Positions 48,709 through 61,006 of a DNA stretch of 64,000 nt are shown here, piece by piece (positions within the stretch are counted from its first letter, which is position 1; each line of letters starts with the position of its first letter). The stretch is from positions 96,453,990-96,517,989 of the forward strand of contig NC_066315.1 in the NCBI RefSeq assembly GCF_022539315.1, read 5' to 3'. Source of the stretch: Serinus canaria (Eukaryota; Chordata; Aves; Passeriformes; Fringillidae). The notes beneath the pieces are model-generated. The model did not search any database. It was not told where the DNA came from and worked only from the letters and a program-made list of their open reading frames with translations. Made by a program: the position numbers and the translations under genes.

Positions 48709-49614
48709 TGAATCATAGAATCATTAAAGTTGGAAAAGACCTACTGAGATCATCAATTCCAACTGTTAACACAACGCTGTCAGTCCATCACTAAAACCAT
48801 GTCCCTAAGTGTCACATCTGCATGTGTTTTGAATACCTTTGTTTCAACCACTTCTCTGGGCAGCTGGTTCCAATGTCTGACTACCTTTTAGGCATAGAAA
48901 CTTTTCCTAAAATCTCCCCTGTGCAACTTGAAGGCATTTCCTCCTATCATATCGCCTATTATTTGAGAGAAGAGACAAACCCCCACCTCACTACAATCTC
49001 CTTCAGGTAACTGTAGAAAGTGATAAGGCTCCCCTTGAACCTCCTTTACTCCAAGCTAATCAACCCCAGCTTTTTCAGCTTCTCCTCATCCAGTTTGTGC
49101 TCCTGATCCCCCACCACCTTCATGGCCCTCTGGACATGCTCCAGCACATCAATATCTTCCTTATAGTGAGGCACAAAAAACTGAAGACAGGATTTGAGGT
49201 ATGGCCTCACCAGTTCTGAGTAAAGAGGGACAATCACTGCTCTGGCCATACTATTGTAGAAAGAAGTCAGGATGCTTGGTCTTCTTGTCCACCTGGGCCC
49301 ACTGCTGGCTCATGTTTTGCCCTGTAAACCAGCATCCTGGATCCTTTTCTGTGGGGCAGCTTTCCAGCCACTCTGCTTCCAGCCTGTTGTGCTGCATGGG
49401 GCTGTTATGACCCAAGAACCAAACTCTGCCTTGTTGAAACACATGCAATTGACCTCAGGCCATTGATCCAGCCTGTCCAGGTCCCTCTTTTGAGCCTTCC
49501 TACCCTCCAAGCAGATCAACAGTCCTTTGCAGTTTGCAAACTTACTGCAGGGGTTCTTGATCCCCTGGTCCAGATCATTGATAAAGGTATTGAGCAGGGG
49601 TGACTCCAACAGTG
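48709..49614 (-). mobile_element. CR1 LINE, about 0.9 kb, inverted
   Basis: The longest CR1 in the window. From its 3' end it begins 'tgaatcatagaatcat' (terminal repeats) and 'gttggaaaagacctactgag'. It continues through 'ccaaccacttctctgggcag' near 48845, 'tcagcttctcctcatccag' near 49077 and 'gatttgaggtatggcctcac' near 49192. It then reaches the stretch between 'cacctgggcccactgctggc' (49290) and 'gatcattgataaaggtattg' (49575-49595). The 5' end is truncated within the C-terminal part of the pol region. Frames such as 49046-49249 (minus) are recognisable pieces of the CR1 C-terminus but carry stops, so the copy is dead. Confidence 0.92.
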
Positions 49615-49854
49615 AGATGTGGGTACACAACTTGTATGAATGACTGTTGTCAGAAGGGGAGAAGCCTTAGTTTCTGTGGGACAATTCACAGGCAGTTCTG
49701 CGATTTCTAGCACATCAAAAGCCCTGGCATCTTTGCTGCCACATGAATCTTCATCCCCTAATTCTGTTGAGACACATTCTTGTTGAAAAGAGTACAAAGC
49801 CTGTAATAATAGTGGTTTGATTTGCTCTGGGAGATTTTTGCTCATGGAAAACAA
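49615..49854 (-). CDS. Unidentified acidic open frame beside CR1
   Basis: An open frame on the minus strand starts at ATG 49854 (or Met four codons later) and continues into the 5' edge of the CR1. The roughly 75 residues outside the CR1 are polar and acidic (for example STELGDEDSCGSKDARAF). Low-complexity or transposon motifs are absent. A T-rich tract precedes the ATG. No clear donor lies before the CR1, so an exon model is incomplete. It could be a short exon, a relic, or chance. Confidence 0.2.
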
Positions 49855-50122
49855 ATTTAGAAAAAATGGTATTGACTACAGAAAGTTGCTTTTACTATTA
49901 ACAATCCTCCTATATCTGCAAAAGTGAAGAAAGAAGTAGTAAATTTATAGCAGAGCTAATACAAGAAGCCCTTACATATAGAGCATTTGTGATTTGTCAC
50001 TGCCAAGCACCACGTCTGTGAGGTCCCTGTGGTAGAGCTTGTCTTACAGTGGCTGCAGTTGCTTGTGTTTAAACTGAGTGCACTGCTCTGCTCTTGGATG
50101 CTGAATATTGAGCAGGCTTTTC
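49855..50122. other. Unique stretch, nothing identified
   Basis: Short spacer between the open frame and the next LTR, with no recognisable content. Confidence 0.4.
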
Positions 50123-50745
50123 AGGATGTTGTAAATGATCAAATCCGCAGCCAAATTTAAAAAAAAAGATATAAATTTATTAGATCAAAAACCAAAAATA
50201 GACTATTATAAAACCGCCACAGCCAAGACAGCGCCAACCCCGGACTTCAACGCTGGGTGAACCTGGTTCAAACTGACCTAGTGTCAGCGTCTCCCCACAG
50301 TGTCACACCAACTGCTCCATGCAGCCAGCTTATATACAGTTTATTCTGCCTGGAGCAGAAATGACATAAGATTTCTGTAAGTCCCTTCATATGTATAATG
50401 GGGACTATATAGATTCAGACCCATACAAAAGTCAGTCCATAGGTTTGGATGGCTGTCTGGGCTCTTCGAGATAGTCTTCTTTTCACTTGGAGCCAAGAAG
50501 TTCCTTGATGTAATCTCTTCCAGGTGCCAGTTCTGTGAGTGTTCTGGACATTCCTGGGAAATGGTTGATTATTGACTGGGAAGGATTCATTCATTCGTTA
50601 ATAGCCATGATTTTATCTGGGCGAGTCCGGGAAATCTTTTGAATAGAAAGAAGGCCCTGCTTCTGGCCATGGGAGTCAGAGGTTGTATCTTATAATTTTT
50701 ATACAGTTACAAAGCATGAATTATCTCTATCATATACTACAAGGA
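50123..50745 (-). mobile_element. Solo retroviral LTR, inverted, probable 4-bp AGGA duplication
   Basis: About 615 bp. On the minus strand it starts TGTAGTATATGATAG (plus 50741) and ends TTTGATCATTTACAACA (plus 50127), so it has TG...CA ends with near-matching 6-bp inverted repeats. AGGA occurs immediately outside both ends (50123-50126 and 50742-50745), consistent with a 4-bp target duplication as in class I (gammaretrovirus-like) elements. On the minus strand there is a TATATAA box (around 50331-50337) and, about 155 bases downstream, an AATAAA (50176-50181), giving a proper U3-R-U5 order. No internal sequence remains. Confidence 0.8.
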
Positions 50746-53700
50746 GTTTTCTGCCAAGCTGGCAAAGGGGTGTTTGTGGGCTGCAGGGAGAACTGAGACT
50801 GTCCAGCTGCCAGGCTCTTGGAGGGGATGGAGGGGATGGAGTGGGTGGAAGGTGGCAGCAGTCTAGTCTCAGACCCAGTAGATACAACAAAGAAAGGCCT
50901 TGAAGGACTTTGACATTCTTGCTGTGTCACATATGAAAAGAAATGTACAAAATGTTATGGGAAGAGCATGCACAGGCCACGCCTATTAGGCTGGCTTAGC
51001 ACATTTTAACATAATGCATGGGTGGGTGTCTGTTTGCTATGACCCACCCTTGAAGACAAGGGTAACCCAGGTTCTTGTAAATACATCTTTTGGGGTAGAT
51101 GAGAGTCAAACAACACAGAAGTTGTTTCAGTGTTTCTAAATATATCAATGTTTCTAATTGAATGAATAAATTAATTAATATATGTAGGTTTTATTTTAGA
51201 ACAAATTGATTGCAATGCAAAGCAGGCATGAGGCCTTTTTTGGGTTTTACTGTTAAGCCTGCATGTGAATATGAATGTTCTGATGTCTGATGTGAATGTG
51301 ACCTTCCCAGGGGGTGGGGTGTAAGGGAGGACATTTGGCATGATTAAAAGCACTATCCTGTCTCCTCAGGATCTGCTTCTTGTCTTTCTCTCAGCCTGGC
51401 TTCTGTCACTCTCTCTGCCTTATAAACATCAGAGGTTTTGCTACCATACACACAAAATCTCACCTCCTCCCCCTTGGCGTAAACTTTAAATTTCTGGTTT
51501 TACAAATATCAACTCTCTTTGAAAGTCAATGCCAACATTTTACCTTGTGCTCTTCTGGCCTTATTCATTGTGTGTATGTCAAGAAAGCTAACTTCTGTAC
51601 TGCTCATTGCTTCTTGTTGGAATTTTGTTGGCTGTCGTAGTTGTCAGGAAAATTAAAGGTCACTAAGGACATTCTGTGCTCTGTGCCAAAGTACACCAGA
51701 AGTTTAAATTCACTATTTAGTGAAACTCAGTGGAGGGTTTAACAGAGCAGCAAGCAGCAGAAGGACCTTCAGAGGCATACAAAAAGGCCAGGAAAGGGCT
51801 CTTAGGGCTTTATCTAGTAGTACAGAAATAAGAGAATATGAGCCTGAATATTAGCAACATTATTTGAAATTAGTTGAAGATTAGTAAAAGGGAAATGCAC
51901 CATCCATAGGATGCCCTTCCCAGGTGTATTGTCACACTAGGAGATAAGATTTATTCAAGTCTACATTTTGGCCTCAGAAGCATTAGGGATTGGTGAAAAA
52001 TTTGGCTAATTTTTTTTCTTTTCAGAAGCAGCTTACCACCAATTAATTACTCGATTCTTTTGTTGCAGCTACCTGTCATTACATAAAATTAATATAATAA
52101 GAATTTTTGTTGTCAATTAAATAAAATGTAGAAAGAAATCAAACTTCCTCAAGACTGAATGATTTCCAACTGCTAGATGTTGGAGAAAACACTTCTTCTC
52201 TCTGATACAGCTCAATAAAGATTTCTTTTATTTTTGATGTGCAAGAATTACAGTAAAATTGAGCTATTTTGTTCTCTTTCCTCTAGGGCTTCCTAGCAGA
52301 TAGAAAAACCCAAACAGTGTTGTAAAATAGTATTAAGAATATATGAGATAGAATGAATAAACCCAGCATGATTTAGAGGAAAACCTGTGGGAGAAAAGTA
52401 AAGATGCAGTGGAAATGCTATGACTGTGAACTGGTGAAGGGGATGCCAGGTAACATCTTTTATACTGCATCCCTGCTCTGGTCCAGGGAAGTCTGTCTGT
52501 ACAAGAGAACTAGAGTCTGAAGAGAAATGCAATAAAGGAGAAGAGATACATAAAGAATGCAGCCACAGTAATGCACCAGGAAATGCATTTGATTAGTGAT
52601 ATTTCATTTTTTGACTGAAAGATTAATTTAAACTTTGATAAGGAAAGAGATATACTATTTTTATGCATTTATATATTAGGGTTTACCATGGAGAGAACAA
52701 TATAACACCTTTATTTCCCCTGTTCTTTCAATACTGAGTTGCCCAGGCTGATTATGTGTCATAACTTTGGATAGAGATATCCTGCCTGAAGAAATCTCTG
52801 CCCTTGCCTTCTACAGTACCCCTAATTTTGCCAGCTAACTTAAAAAAGTTTGGATTTTTTTTCAAATAGGAAATAGGAAATTTATGAGGAAGACGCACTG
52901 TTCTTGATTTTAGAGTTCAAGCAACAAGGAACCTTTCAGATAGATACCTGAATTGGTTCCTTCATTGCAAAAACAAAACTCAGCAAAAAGTCATGCTCTG
53001 TTTCCTAGCTTTGATGTGATCAGGTTTAATGGTTGTCTAGCTTTAGATTTTTTCTGTGTGTCAAATTATGCTTGTGTGGTGCTTGCACAAGATGATGAGG
53101 CTCCTGCAAATGTAGACAATCACTAAATACACTCACATTCCCTTCACTTGGCAGGCAGTCTAGCTGTCTATTTACTCTTGCAAGAATATAAATATTTTTT
53201 CAGCTTTGTTTTAAACATCTTTCAACTGAGAAGCTGGGAAACAGAAAAATATAATTTGACATTACACTGCTGGTTTGGGGTTTTGTTTTTCTGGAGGAAA
53301 AGCACCTTTGAAATTTTTTTTAATGAGAACTGATATATCAAATAAGGAATTTCAAAGATTTTTTAACTATTATATGTAACCAATATGTGTAATGTATATA
53401 AAGAATCATTTAATGAATCTTGAGGACTATGAGTGCTATAATTAGTATGATGGTTAAAACATGTAAAGATGCCTTCAGATTAATTTAGATTAAGAAAATA
53501 CTTATGATGATTAAGACTTGAGTTTCTGTGAATCTTATATTTATTTGTGGTGTACTTTACAGTGAATGGAGCAAATTATTTGGTGCATCATTTATTTTTT
53601 GTTGTTGTGATTTTTTTTTAATATAACGGTAATTGCTGAACTATTTCAGGTTGCAGAAAGCACAGCTGACTAAAAAAAGTCCTAAAACTTTGAAAAATAT

Positions 53701-56700
53701 TTCCACCACATCATATTTCTCTATTTCCAAATGTCACATTGTAATAGTACATTGTAGGAATTTAATCAGGAAATTTTGATACTTCTTGGGTTGCATAGTT
53801 GACCAACCCATAGAAACAAATACAGGGATAAAAGGACAATTGTAATTCCTATGAAATTTGGGTCTGCTAATGTGTAATTGAAAAAAAATGAAAAGTATCA
53901 CCAATACTGAGACACTGAGTGCTTTCCCTAAAATTCAATTAGTTGCACTTTTCATTTGAAAATTGGAATATAATTTCATTAAAACTATCCTGCTTGGAAA
54001 AAAAAAAGGCAGAGAAATCTTTCAAGCACCTTCATTTGTGCTATAATGATACACTGGTTCAAGATGGTTGCTTTTATTGCAGCTTTCTCTTTTATTGTCT
54101 GAATCCCTCATTGCTCTTGAAAGGTTTGCAACATAAATCCTATGAAGGTTGGCAGCAAATAGAAATCTGGAGTTCCAGATTTAGAGTTGTGTGTATGGAC
54201 CACACTCTTCTGATTCGTTTTGACTTTAAGAATTAGTAATACTAACAATGATATTATAGTCCTTAAAAATTCAGGACGGGATAACATAGGAGCTAAGATT
54301 CTAGATCCCTTGAACTTTAGAAGGTGAGAGCTGTTTAAAACCAGATTTGACTTCTAGATTTTTTAGAGATGTCAAAAACTCAGGCTCAGATGTAAAGAAG
54401 CCTTTGAACATGTTATGAACGTTATCTTAGCTTCCTTATTCTTCTTTCACTCACTTGTTCTTTCTGTTTTTCACCCTTTTGCTCGTTTGCTCTTTCCTAG
54501 TCAGACTTACTTGTTTTAAGTATTCCTGGATTCAAATAGAAAAGTGTGACTCCAAAATATACAGATATTTGTCCAAAATTTTGAAAGTGTGGAGGGGAAT
54601 TATTTCTGCTGCACTATTGGTATTGATGCATGAAGATATGAGATGGCTGCAAGAAATTAAGTTAATGAAAACTTAAGGAGAAAAACATTATGTCATATGT
54701 TTTACAAAAAGTAAATGTTGTAAAAATCTTGTATCTTTATTGTAGGAATTGAAATAGCTTGAAGAAACACTGATGATAACAAACTGTTATTAGAAGTGCT
54801 TCTGCTAATATTTGTGATGCATAACAATCTTGATTAGGAAAGCTGAATAATACAGTATCACAGAGTCACATAGATGTTAATAGACTAAAAAAGTTTTTAA
54901 AAAACATTTTTTGGAATTTATTCTGGAAAAGACACACTCCATCTAACCCACGTTCATTGGGATTGCTCTAGGAACTAATTTGGGACAGTTCAGATAATAA
55001 AAGTTTTCAAAATCCGAAAGTTTTCATTTTTGAATCACCTCATGTTATAAAAGTCTGCATTTTAAAATCTATCTTTTGAAGAGTTAGAGGGTTTTATCTT
55101 CAGAAAACCTTTTGAAGTCTGATCATCATCCATCTTCTGAAACAAATGTAGCATTTGCTTGATGCCATTGAATAATGTCTTTCTTTGAGCTTCCCAATGA
55201 CAATATTTTTAATGATTTTGCTCCTGCTTTTTGTCCTCTATGGAAAATTTCAAAAGAGGGCTGCCTTCTCTATGAAAGTTTCAAAACTTTGAAGGGAAAG
55301 GTAATTTGAAGGTTGACTTAATAAAAAGTATGAAAGCACCTGACAAAAGTGTCCAAGATGAAGGAAACAGCTGCAACTTCAAAAGTGAAGCTAAAAAGCT
55401 TCAATGTACACAAAGAGGAAAAAAGTTCCCTTAACCTGTCATAAAGCAATATGAAGACCAAGACTGAGAACTGAGCATTACCACAGAGTAAACTCACATT
55501 TCTGAATCACTGGAAGCTTGCTGCAATTGAACTGAAAAAACTTGTCTTTGGGCAGCCAGACTGTCCAATAGAGGAAGGTTAAATCAAGCAAACCAAAACA
55601 CACCCACTCATAAAGAGAAAACCAAACAAGTTATGCCAAAGATAAATTGTATTTTGGTCTAGCTTTGCATTCTTACCTGTGAAAAATAAAAAGTACCGTG
55701 TATCCTGTTCATGAAGTAAGCTACTGTAGTTCAAGGGGAAATAAAGACAACAAATTTGACCTGATTCTCTGAACATCCAGTCAGAATGACTATCACTATG
55801 TTTGGTTATAAACTGACTATTTAAAAATTGACCAGATAAGAAGAAATAATAAATTAAAAAGAAAATGGAGAAGGAGAATTTGAAAAAGTAGCGAAACCTG
55901 GCCTGACTGTAAGAGCTCTCAACAAAGTTCTGATGTCTTAAGTCCTTTCTAAAAGCTATAAAAAAGTGCTACTATTAAATATATAGTGAACACTTGTTCA
56001 AGTAGTGAATTTATTAAATGTCAATGGAAATTTCAGGTAATACCCATATTATGAGTAATTCAGCTATTAATTCAAGTAAACTAACTTTTGAAGCAAAGCC
56101 CAGCCTGTTGCTCATGTCCAACTGGTTCTTTTGCAAACATCACAAACTTGTCTTTCTCTTCTTTTGATGTAAGAACATAACACTTGCAATGAACTTCTTG
56201 GTCTACAGAGAAGATTCTGCTGAATCCTATTGTATTTTTGGTACCACTGTATGTCATTGGCTATTTTTAAAATAAGTAATTAGAATAATTTCTTTTTATA
56301 AAAGAAAACCTATTTTCTATTTGAACTAGAGTTTTCTCATTAACATCTTGCTCTCTTAATGGTTTTCTTCTGTAGCCTTCTAGCAACGTTACTCTCATAC
56401 TTTCATTGGTAGAGCCCTTTACATATACAATGAGATTTAATGTATTAGGAATTCATGTAATGAAGTTGTGATTGATTATCAAAATCTGAAGCAAAACGGC
56501 AAATTGAATTTTTTTTAACTGGCCTGGAACAACTGAGTAAATGCTTTATTTATTAATGCAGGTACAGTTTCTTGCTTTGCAGAGATATTTATGGGCATTT
56601 TTTTGTACTCCTAGCAGGGGCAGAAATAAAGCCACCCATAAAGACACCAATTAGTGCACCAGCAAGACCTCAGTGACTTTGCAAAACTAATTTTGTAAGG

Positions 56701-59700
56701 AGCTTTGTGCTTAGAGTTCCAAAGAAAGAGTCCTCTTACAAACAGTTTAATGTACAGCTTAAATATAGCCAGGAAAAGAGAAAACCACGGGTAATTACAA
56801 AACTGAAATAGCATTTTGTTAGTACCAAATGAGGAGATAATATATTCTGAAAATGTCTTTCAGTTTTATTGAGTATTCTTGGTTAATGGCTTGACAATGG
56901 AATAGGGTGGAATGGGGTGTAGCCTCATAAAAATAGCTGATGATTCTCTTGTGGCATGAGCCACACTTACTTTGAAGGTCAGTGTGAGAATATAGTAGAA
57001 GAAAACAAGTTTCTTAGTAATGTACCTAACTCCCTTGTTCACATATGTGTTCTACTCCAGATGGTTTGCTGTTCTTTGGTGAGAGAAAAGACAAATTCCT
57101 GATTTTTCTTTAGCTTTTCAGACTATAATGGTAAGCAAAGTGCTCTCCAGCTCTCAAGTGTGTAGAAATATTTGTAATTAAGAATACTTTAGATACTGGA
57201 TGAGTAAGCTTTTAGAGACCTATATTTTTATTAGAATTATAAAATGTTATTAATGATCATTTTAGATACATATTTAGGTTTCCCCTTCATCCTTAATAAT
57301 GAATGTTATAGTACTTCAGCTTAGTAAATCTATACCTGCTGACTTTTTTTCTTCCTCTTCACCTTAGTAATGTTACCATAATGAATTGTTTTCTTTTTGA
57401 TATTGTGAATTTGACTGCAGTGAAACAAACTCTACATCATAGTCACATCTTCAAGAAAAACCTCCCTTGAAAATTAATGGGAGACAATGTTTCAGAGTAG
57501 GGAACATAATCTGATATTTTAGGAAACCTTTTAGTATAAATCATTTGAATGTATATTCATGCACGTCGTTGTGGCAAACTGAGGAAAGGGTGTAATCTGA
57601 AATAATTTTCTCTAGTCCATAAATTTTAATAGTGCTGAGACCAAGTGCCATAGAGAAGATGAAGAATCTAAGCAAAAGATGCAAGAAAAAGAGTAGTCAG
57701 GGTGCACATATTAAGGAGACAGATAAATGAGGGGAAATTGATCACAGAGAATTATTATCCACATAAAATAAAAGTGATTGGAACACTCTGCTCCATTTAT
57801 CACGTGCTAAATCTGTAGGCAGGATTTTGCTAAAATTCTTGTACTTATTCTCTGATGAAAGGCTTTAAATTTAAATTCTCGGGTCAATAGTTTTGCAGCA
57901 TTGAATTTGCCTTCAGCTAAATTAAACAAGTTATATTTTCAATTTCATTTAGAAGGTAAGGATGGAAAGTCTATAGATACAAATGGCAGGAATATATCTA
58001 GAGGCTCTAAGGACCAATTCAAGTAGGTTAGCCTCAAAGTGGATTTTTTATTACATTACTCCCATGAGAACATGAAGTAAACGCCACTTCTCTAGTAAAT
58101 GTTAAGAAAGTGAATGACACAAAATTTCAATTTTTGCATGTGAAGACGATACGTGAATTATATCATTAGTCTACAAAGAAAGCAGATACCTGAAAGATAT
58201 AAGGGCCAGCAAAAAAACCCTGGTTTGATCTCCTTGAAAAGTATTCATGCTATTAGTGTTCTTGTTAAGAACTGCTGAATGATCTAGTGAAGCACTGAGA
58301 TAAGATCTGAATGGGCTGGGCCAAACTGAAGAAGAAAGCAAGGAAATTTTAAGTTATGGCTAAAGTATAAGGAATATAGAAAGAAACCTACAATAATAGC
58401 CTCTTCTTACACTGTGGTGATCAGAGATGAAGATAAGAGAAGGTCCTCTAATCAGGATTTGCAGACACTGCCAAGTCTTAGGTTTTTCCAGGAGCCTTTA
58501 GCCTTTGAGGGTATGCATCCCAAAGCACGTGACCAGGTGTAATATCTTTGACATTGTATCCAGAACATCCCTTATGGACATTGATATTATGGACTTAGGC
58601 TTAAAAAACCCCACAATCTGTAAATTTCTGAGAAAGTCATCAAAATTCTAAGCCTCTTGTCCACCTGATTAATATGAATGTATGATTGACAACTTCAACA
58701 ATGGGAATCAACCATTCAAACTCCTCGAAACAATGCAATTTTTTCAGGATACTGAGCAACAAAGCTTACATTACTTTCCCTGCACAAAGACCTTTTGCTT
58801 ATTACTCTGATGTTCGATCAAGATGATAGGGTTAGACTAACAAAGAGATTTGGTAAACTGGACAGTATACCAAACGCACAAATGGTATTTAAGTACTCTT
58901 GTTTTAATCAGTTGTAATTAAAATCGGAATTTCAGCAGTAGAGTAATTTAGGAATTCAGGAAATAGTTAAGAATTTTCAGTTTTCTGAATGCCAACAAGG
59001 CAATACTATAAAGGGCTATTTTGGCTGTTTTATTATTATTACTATTTTTTTTTTTTTTCTTTTTTCAGCATGATGTAGTGAAATGCTACTTTCTTTCATG
59101 ATACATGGGGTATATCATGATGGGGTTAGTGCAGTAAATACTGCTTTTGACTAGACTAGAGCATAGTGCAGCAAAGATGTCTAGATGGCTGTTAAGATGA
59201 AAGAAAGATTAGCGGCTGGCATGCTGCTCTTGGTTCATAAGACTCTGAAAAGTGTACATAACATTTGAGGTGGTTTTTTTCCCTCAGTATAATTTATTTA
59301 GTGGTTTTCAGAGCCAGATGTGGAAATGAAAAAATGGACAGGTGGTGCAGCTTAAACCCTATGCTGTCTAGAAAAATACGAAGTCTTCAAGGGTTGTTTG
59401 TGACTCTTTAGTTTAGGGGGAGAATGTCAATAATCAGAAGAGTAGCAGGCACAAGTAAAATGTTGTTGTCGAGTGCTTCATAATAACAATTGCAATGAAA
59501 CAGCCTTAACATAAGTCCCTGATGAGTTACAGAAGCTTAATAGTTACTCTAAATTATCTGCAAACACATAAACTGTTCTGAAGTTACTATATTTTAAATC
59601 TGGAAAACAAAGTCTCCTTGCAATTGCTTAGGGTTTTTTTTCCTAAATATGGCACATCAGGGATTTGACTTTTTTCTTTTTTTTTGATCATCCTTCAAAA

Positions 59701-60204
59701 TGAGACCTGCCTGAAGAGGCTAAATTATTATCTTGACTCAAAAAAATCAATTAGGAAATTTTTCTTCTTGTCAATAGCTATACTGTATACCACAGATTTA
59801 GAAAAACCTCTCAGGTTTCTATTTCCCCATTTCTAAACATAATTATAAACAATCTAATTCATTATGAAATCTTCCTGTGTTCAAGAGTTATGCTTTACTG
59901 AATTTAGTATTTCTGAAATTATCTTCTTCCTGAAATATTAGACTAAACAAGCCCAAGCCAAAAACACACTGCAGACCTAAGAATTGCTAAATATCTGCAT
60001 GAGGAATGGGGTGGAAAGTGGAACAAAAAATATCCAGTTTTGCCTACGTATACATGCTTTGATCCCTGTTCTAATTTGATGCCTACTAAATTTCACAGTA
60101 TGCAGAGCACATGAAAAGCTCTAATTAATTTGTAAGGATAACCCACCTATGAGTACATAATGTTTTAGTGCTGTATTGCAACAACAGCTTTATAACCTAT
60201 AAGC
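50746..60204. other. Long AT-rich stretch, no gene supported
   Basis: About 9.5 kb. A G-rich patch of imperfect 'ggatggagg' units lies at 50818-50850. The rest is AT-rich with T/A runs (59045-59066 and others). Open frames up to 97 codons (53943-54236, plus) are ordinary for this composition. I saw no CR1 or LTR and no pair of strong splice sites around an open frame. Small acceptor/donor pairs near 57136 and 57953 would enclose only trivial exons. Confidence 0.45.
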
Positions 60205-61006
60205 CTTAGCATCAGGGACATTGACAATCTTGAGAAGGGGGCCTGTGCAAACCTCAACAAGGCCAAATTGGAGGTCCTGCACCTGGATGCAAAACCCAAG
60301 TACAAATAGAGGCTGGGCAGCGAATGGTTCGAGAGGAGCCCTGAGGAGAAGGAAGTGTTGGCTGATGAGAAGCCCAACATGGCCCAGCCAGTGGTGCCCT
60401 GGCCTGCATCAAAAGCAGTGTGGCCAGCAGGGTGAGCAAGGGGATGCTGCCCCTCTGCTCTACTCTGCTCTGGTGAGATCCCACCTGGAGTGTTGCACCG
60501 AGCTCTGGGGTCCCCGGCACAGAAAAGACTTTGATCTACTGGAGTGAATACAGAAGAGCCCAGCAAGGAGATCAGAGGGATGGAGTGTCTCTGCTTTGAA
60601 GACAGGCTGAGAGAGCTGGGGTTGTTCAGCCTGGAAAAGAGAAGACTTTTGGAACACTTTATAGCAGCCTTCCAGTACCTGAAGGGGACCTACAAGAAAG
60701 GTGGAGAAGGACCTTTTACAAGGGCATGAAGTGATGGGAATGGCTTTAAGCTGAAAGAGGGTGGTTTTTTATGAGATATCAAAAGGAAATTCTTTACTGT
60801 GGCAGTGGTGAAGTATTGGAACAGGTTGCCCAGATATGTTGTTGATGACCCATCTCTGGAAGTGTTCAAAGCCAGAACACTTTGAGAAACTTTGAGCAAC
60901 TTTGAGCAACTAATAGGTGTCCCTTATCCATGATGGGGGGGTGGAATGAGGCAATTTTTAAAGTTCCTTTCCAACCAATACCATTCTGTAATTCTATGAA
61001 TCTATG
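60205..61006 (+). mobile_element. CR1 LINE 3' fragment, plus strand
   Basis: About 0.8 kb, well preserved. It enters in the C-terminal pol region ('gtgcaaacctcaacaaggcc', then 'ggtcctgcacctggatg') and passes 'cccacctggagtgttgcacc' (60480), 'gagctggggttgttcagcctgg' (in parts, 60613) and 'ggaacaggttgcccagatatg' (60820). It ends in the terminal repeats ATTCTGTAATTCTATGAATCTATG (in parts, 60983-61006). The coding remnant is broken by stops and frame shifts. An 11-bp unit (aactttgagca) is tandemly expanded at 60888-60911. Confidence 0.92.
60888..60911 (+). repeat. 11-bp tandem expansion within CR1
   Basis: The unit AACTTTGAGCA is repeated (first copy with 'gaa' in place of 'gca' just upstream). 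It appears to be a copy-specific slippage in the 3' region of this CR1. Confidence 0.85.

Noticed and set aside
54840..54990. CR1-like start 'tatcacagagtcacatag'
   Set aside because: The following sequence does not continue in CR1 order, and eighteen bases are not enough.
60165..60657. Several frames of 65-133 codons on both strands
   Set aside because: All within a CR1. The sense-strand one is a broken piece of the element's C-terminal coding region, the others are antisense.
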